Of a stretch of 64,000 bases of DNA, positions 61,158-64,000 are shown one piece after another. The stretch lies in assembly GCF_003367505.1 (NCBI RefSeq), contig NZ_PXXX01000008.1, positions 1 through 64,000 of the forward strand, in the 5' to 3' direction. The notes below the pieces were generated by a model. That model was not told where the DNA came from. It searched no databases and saw only the letters and a list, made by a program, of their open reading frames with translations. Position 1 is the stretch's first letter; each line of letters begins with the position of its first letter. The position numbers and the translations under genes are program-made. The DNA is from Lysinibacillus capsici. GTDB taxonomy: Bacteria; Bacillota; Bacilli; Bacillales_A; Planococcaceae.

Positions 61158-61169
61158 GAGCTGAAAAAA

Positions 61170-61913
61170 TTGGAAACTAAGGAAATGATTAAAATAAGTC
61201 AATTGAATAAATCGTTTGGAGACTTACATGTATTGAAAAATATCGACATGACAGTCTATGAGAGCGATGTTGTTTGTCTAATAGGATCGAGTGGGTCAGG
61301 GAAAAGCACCCTCCTTCGCTGCTTGAACTTTTTAGAAAGAAAAGATAATGGCAATATTATAATTGAGGGAAATGAAGTCAATCCACGGACAGATGATCTT
61401 AACAAGATTAGAGAAAAGGTTGGGATGGTGTTTCAAAATTTTAACTTATTCCCACATAAAACGGTTTTAGAAAATATTATTGAAGCACCTGTTATGGTAA
61501 AGGGTGTAGACAAAGAAAAAGCTATCATCAAAGCAAAACAATTACTGAAAAAAGTAGGTTTGGAGGATAAGTCGGATGTCTATCCTAGTAAACTATCAGG
61601 GGGGCAAAAGCAACGGGTGGCGATTGCTAGAGCACTTGCGATGGAACCAGACATTATGCTTTTTGATGAGCCAACATCGGCACTCGATCCTGAGCTTGTG
61701 GGAGAGGTTTTAACAACCATGAAAGATTTGGCTGAAGAAGGAATGACTATGGTTGTTGTAACCCATGAAATGGGATTCGCAAAAGAGGTAGCTGATTGGA
61801 TTGTCTATATGCATGATGGGAGAATTATTGAACGCGGCACACCTGAACAATTTTTCAATCATCCAAAAGAGGAGAGAACACGAGAATTTTTAACTGCAAC
61901 AATGCTTAAATAA
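61170..61913 (+). CDS. polar amino acid ABC transporter, ATP-binding protein
   Basis: The 247 residues have Walker [10 protein letters not shown], signature [15 protein letters not shown], Walker B IMLFDEP and the switch His in [10 protein letters not shown]. It starts with TTG after GGAG, 12 bases from the permease stop, completing a three-gene operon. Confidence 0.95.
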   Translation: METKEMIKISQLNKSFGDLHVLKNIDMTVYESDVVCLIGSSGSGKSTLLRCLNFLERKDNGNIIIEGNEVNPRTDDLNKIREKVGMVFQNFNLFPHKTVLENIIEAPVMVKGVDKEKAIIKAKQLLKKVGLEDKSDVYPSKLSGGQKQRVAIARALAMEPDIMLFDEPTSALDPELVGEVLTTMKDLAEEGMTMVVVTHEMGFAKEVADWIVYMHDGRIIERGTPEQFFNHPKEERTREFLTATMLK

Positions 61914-61988
61914 AACTAAAAGGTTCTGAACAGTAATGTTAGGATCTCTTATGGTTTTGCATTAAATATTCGATTACTAGATAAAGCT

Positions 61989-62007
61989 TGTACAGAAAAA
62001 CTGTACA
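61989..62007. repeat. short inverted repeat before att site 3
   Basis: TGTACAG and CTGTACA flank an A5 loop. There is no T run, so it is not a typical terminator. It lies 16 bases inside the end of the second segment. Confidence 0.55.
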
Positions 62008-62022
62008 TAGACTCGTTACAGC

Positions 62023-62043
62023 CAACCTTATCATGAGTAAGTG
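62023..62043 (+). repeat. att site 3 (distal, diverged)
   Basis: CAACCTTATCATGAGTAAGTG keeps 18 of 21 bases of the rlmH-end repeat. It is taken as the distal junction with the chromosome. Confidence 0.7.
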
Positions 62044-62061
62044 AAATTTAAATAGCAAAAG

Positions 62062-62091
62062 GAGAAATTGCAAAGCGCAATTTCTCTTTTT
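62062..62091. terminator. terminator of the protease gene, facing rlmH/island
   Basis: A perfect 10-bp stem GAGAAATTGC/GCAATTTCTC is followed by T5 on the plus strand and CCTTTT on the minus strand. It lies 19 bases beyond att site 3, so in an empty chromosome it would terminate rlmH as well. Confidence 0.88.
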
Positions 62092-62112
62092 GCTGGAACC
62101 GTACTTATTTAA

Positions 62113-64000
62113 TTATAACTCAACTTCGGTAACTTCATTATTACCATTGCCATTGCCATTGCCATTGCCATTGCCATTGCCATTGCCATTGCCGTTGCCG
62201 TTGCCATTGCCGTTACCATTACCATTGCCCGGCTTTTCAACCAATACATCAAATGTTAATGTGTGGTCACCATACGTTGCTGTAATTGTCGTAGTACCTT
62301 GACCTTTACCTTTTACAGCCCCTGCTTTTACAGTAGCTATTTTATCATTTGCTACTTCGTAGGTTGCAAGCGTAGTAACATCTTTTTCTGTTGTTCTACC
62401 CTCAAAAGTAGTTACTTCAGTAATCTTAACCATAACCTCTTTACCTATTCTAGTTTCAACCTGAGCTTGGTCAATTTCTAGTGTTATGATTGGTGTTTCT
62501 ACAACAGGTGCTTTTACTGTAACATTTACCGTAACTTCATGATCACCATATGAAATAGTAATCGTAGTCGTGCCCTCACCTACAGCAGTTACTAATCCAT
62601 TTGCTATTGTTGCAACATTTTCATCTCCCACAACATAAGTTGCTTTTGAAGTTACATCTTCCTCTGTTGCTTCACCTTCTGGAGGAGTAGATGTCTCTGT
62701 TACCGTAAGTTGTGCAGATTCCCCAGCTGTTAGGTCTAGCTCAGTTGGATTGACAGAAAGTGTTACTTTTGGTTCAACTACATCTTTTTCATATATTAGT
62801 GCTTCACCAACATTCCCTGCAGCGTCTTCAATTTTTACTGATACAGCATTAGTTTCTGATGTTACTGGGAATGTGAAGCTACCGTCTTGATTTAATTCAA
62901 AAGGAACTGGCGCTTGTATTTCGCCATTCACAGTAGCAATATAGGAAGCTTTTAATTTATCATTTAAATTGTAGTTTAAACCATATAAATATAACTCTTC
63001 ATTGTAGTCGATATACTTATCTGTTACCTTTCCTGTAGCGACACCTTCAGCTACTGAACCAGTAATTTCTGGTTTAGTTGTTTTCACGATAATTGGTCCA
63101 ACATAATCGGAAACTACCCCTGATGCCGCAAGACCAGTAAAGTCAATAGTATAGAGACCATCTGGAATTGTTGTGGCAGGTTCTGTTCCCCATGGTTTGT
63201 ATTGCCCAGCGATATTCAGCGTATAAGAGCCTTTTCCTAGCGCAGTACCTGCATGTAGATAACCGATGTAGCCATCACCATATTCTCCACCTTGAGGATT
63301 CATAATATCCCATAGCTCGATATAGTTAGTTGTTACATCGCCAGTTAATGTAAATGAAAGTACAGCTGAATCTTTCGCGCCATCTCCATTAAAGGAGAGG
63401 TCTGTTTCTGTAATCTTTAAATCTTTAATTTCAGTTACTGCCTCGCTTCCAAAGTCAGCTGCGAATGGCAATGAAATTTCTGTAGCACCACCGCTGATGT
63501 GAATATACCCCAGTATTTCCGAGCCGTTTGGAGCTGTAGCTTGTGAAGCCGTTAATGTAAGATTTAACACTTGCTCACCAACTAGATTAAATGTTGGCTG
63601 GTCGACTGTAACAGTTGCATCACCAAATGATTTTGTCACATCAATTGATACATTATAATTACCGCCGTTCCCCTTTATATCTTTTACTAAAACTTGTTTC
63701 GTTACGGAAATATCCTGGTCTTTAAGTGATTGTGGACCAAAAGTAACTGTCCCTTTTAAGTTTTCTGAAACAGCTCCTGTTCCATCTAAAATTGCACTAT
63801 CCAATGCATAGGCAAGAATTTCTGGATGTGCTGCAGCATAAGCATTTACACGACCTGCACCTTGAGAGAACACATCGTATTTTGTTTTATCTAAAACCTT
63901 TGCTGTATTAGAAAGCGCCACTTTTATGTCGAACGCATTCCAATCAGGATTTGCTTGTTTAAGTAATGCAACAATACCTGTAATATGCGGTGTTGCCATA
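62113..64000 (-). CDS. subtilisin-like serine protease, C-terminal part (cut by window edge)
   Basis: The visible 628 residues begin MATPHITGIVALLKQANPDW. This directly follows the catalytic Ser of the S8 motif GTSMATP; the Ser codon lies across the window edge and the last base fits it. Further domains are fibronectin-like and C5a-peptidase-like regions, and then two Ig-like Big_2 repeats (GLVTAVGEGTTTITISYGDH and GAVKGKGQGTTTITATYGDH). A Gly-Asn tail ends in NNEVTEVEL, with no LPXTG or membrane anchor. It is probably secreted. Confidence 0.9.
   Translation of the reverse strand, partial: MATPHITGIVALLKQANPDWNAFDIKVALSNTAKVLDKTKYDVFSQGAGRVNAYAAAHPEILAYALDSAILDGTGAVSENLKGTVTFGPQSLKDQDISVTKQVLVKDIKGNGGNYNVSIDVTKSFGDATVTVDQPTFNLVGEQVLNLTLTASQATAPNGSEILGYIHISGGATEISLPFAADFGSEAVTEIKDLKITETDLSFNGDGAKDSAVLSFTLTGDVTTNYIELWDIMNPQGGEYGDGYIGYLHAGTALGKGSYTLNIAGQYKPWGTEPATTIPDGLYTIDFTGLAASGVVSDYVGPIIVKTTKPEITGSVAEGVATGKVTDKYIDYNEELYLYGLNYNLNDKLKASYIATVNGEIQAPVPFELNQDGSFTFPVTSETNAVSVKIEDAAGNVGEALIYEKDVVEPKVTLSVNPTELDLTAGESAQLTVTETSTPPEGEATEEDVTSKATYVVGDENVATIANGLVTAVGEGTTTITISYGDHEVTVNVTVKAPVVETPIITLEIDQAQVETRIGKEVMVKITEVTTFEGRTTEKDVTTLATYEVANDKIATVKAGAVKGKGQGTTTITATYGDHTLTFDVLVEKPGNGNGNGNGNGNGNGNGNGNGNGNGNGNGNNEVTEVEL
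62141..62229 (-). repeat. Gly-Asn coding microsatellite
   Basis: About fourteen tandem 6-base units (GGCAAT/GGTAAT on the minus strand) encode a (Gly-Asn)n linker at the protease C-terminus. Slippage in this array would change length in frame. Confidence 0.9.

Larger units (their letters stand above)
59450..62043 (+). mobile_element. second, recombinase-less island segment
   Basis: This 2.6-kb segment lies between exact att site 2 and diverged att site 3. It carries only a three-gene ABC transporter. It could be moved in trans by the serine recombinase next door, alone or with the first segment, like composite SCC islands. The boundary assignment is inferred from the repeats. Confidence 0.65.

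Noticed and set aside
44796-62043. Antibiotic resistance genes (mec, fus or similar) as in clinical SCC
   Set aside because: No beta-lactamase, PBP or other resistance family is seen in any frame of the island.
62090-62302. Plus-strand frame encoding a Pro-Leu repeat protein
   Set aside because: It is the antisense shadow of the Gly-Asn microsatellite in the protease gene and has no ribosome-binding site.

Overview
The window is a chromosomal origin region of a low-GC, spore-forming Firmicute. The gene order (gyrA-gyrB-recF-yaaA-dnaN-dnaA | oriC | rpmH-rnpA-yidC-jag-mnmE-mnmG-rsmG-noc-soj-spo0J ... rpsF-ssb-rpsR-yybS-gdpP-rplI-dnaB ... purA ... walRKHIJ-htrA-yyzF-rlmH) is that of Bacillus, and the extra genes and protein sequences point to Lysinibacillus or a near relative in the Planococcaceae/Bacillaceae (inference; no 16S gene lies in the window). 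Genes left of oriC run leftward and nearly all genes right of it run rightward, as expected for co-orientation with replication. The extreme left end carries a rrn-type promoter and leader reading out of the window, matching the gyrA-rrnO order of B. subtilis.

Region 1-44795 is core genome: replication initiation (DnaA, DnaN, RecF, gyrase, helicase, SSB), ribosome and tRNA modification genes, chromosome segregation (Noc, Soj, Spo0J with parS sites), c-di-AMP turnover (GdpP), the WalRK cell-wall operon and rlmH. Intrinsic terminators close most transcription units. DnaA boxes occur in a two-part oriC around dnaA, as a back-to-back pair before mnmE, and as a cluster around yyzF just before rlmH.

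Region 44796-62043 is accessory and is the main discovery. The last codons of rlmH (GAACCGTATCATAAG-TAA-GTG) are repeated exactly 14.65 kb downstream and again, with three mismatches, 2.6 kb further on. This is the same place and nearly the same att sequence used by the staphylococcal cassette chromosome (SCC/SCCmec) in orfX/rlmH. Between the first two copies lie a large serine recombinase of Ccr type, a DUF927 Cch-like helicase, a DUF1643 protein, a short RadC, a possible uracil-DNA-glycosylase inhibitor, a tyrosine recombinase, a likely type II restriction-modification pair, a PIN-domain protein, and a phospholipase-D-type nuclease gene broken by one stop codon. Between copies two and three lies a recombinase-less segment with a complete polar amino acid ABC transporter. 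The whole looks like a composite SCC-like island outside the staphylococci.

Region 62044-64000 returns to what is probably the ancestral chromosome: a terminator and the 3' part of a secreted subtilisin-like protease gene with Ig-like domains and a Gly-Asn repeat tail, convergent with rlmH.
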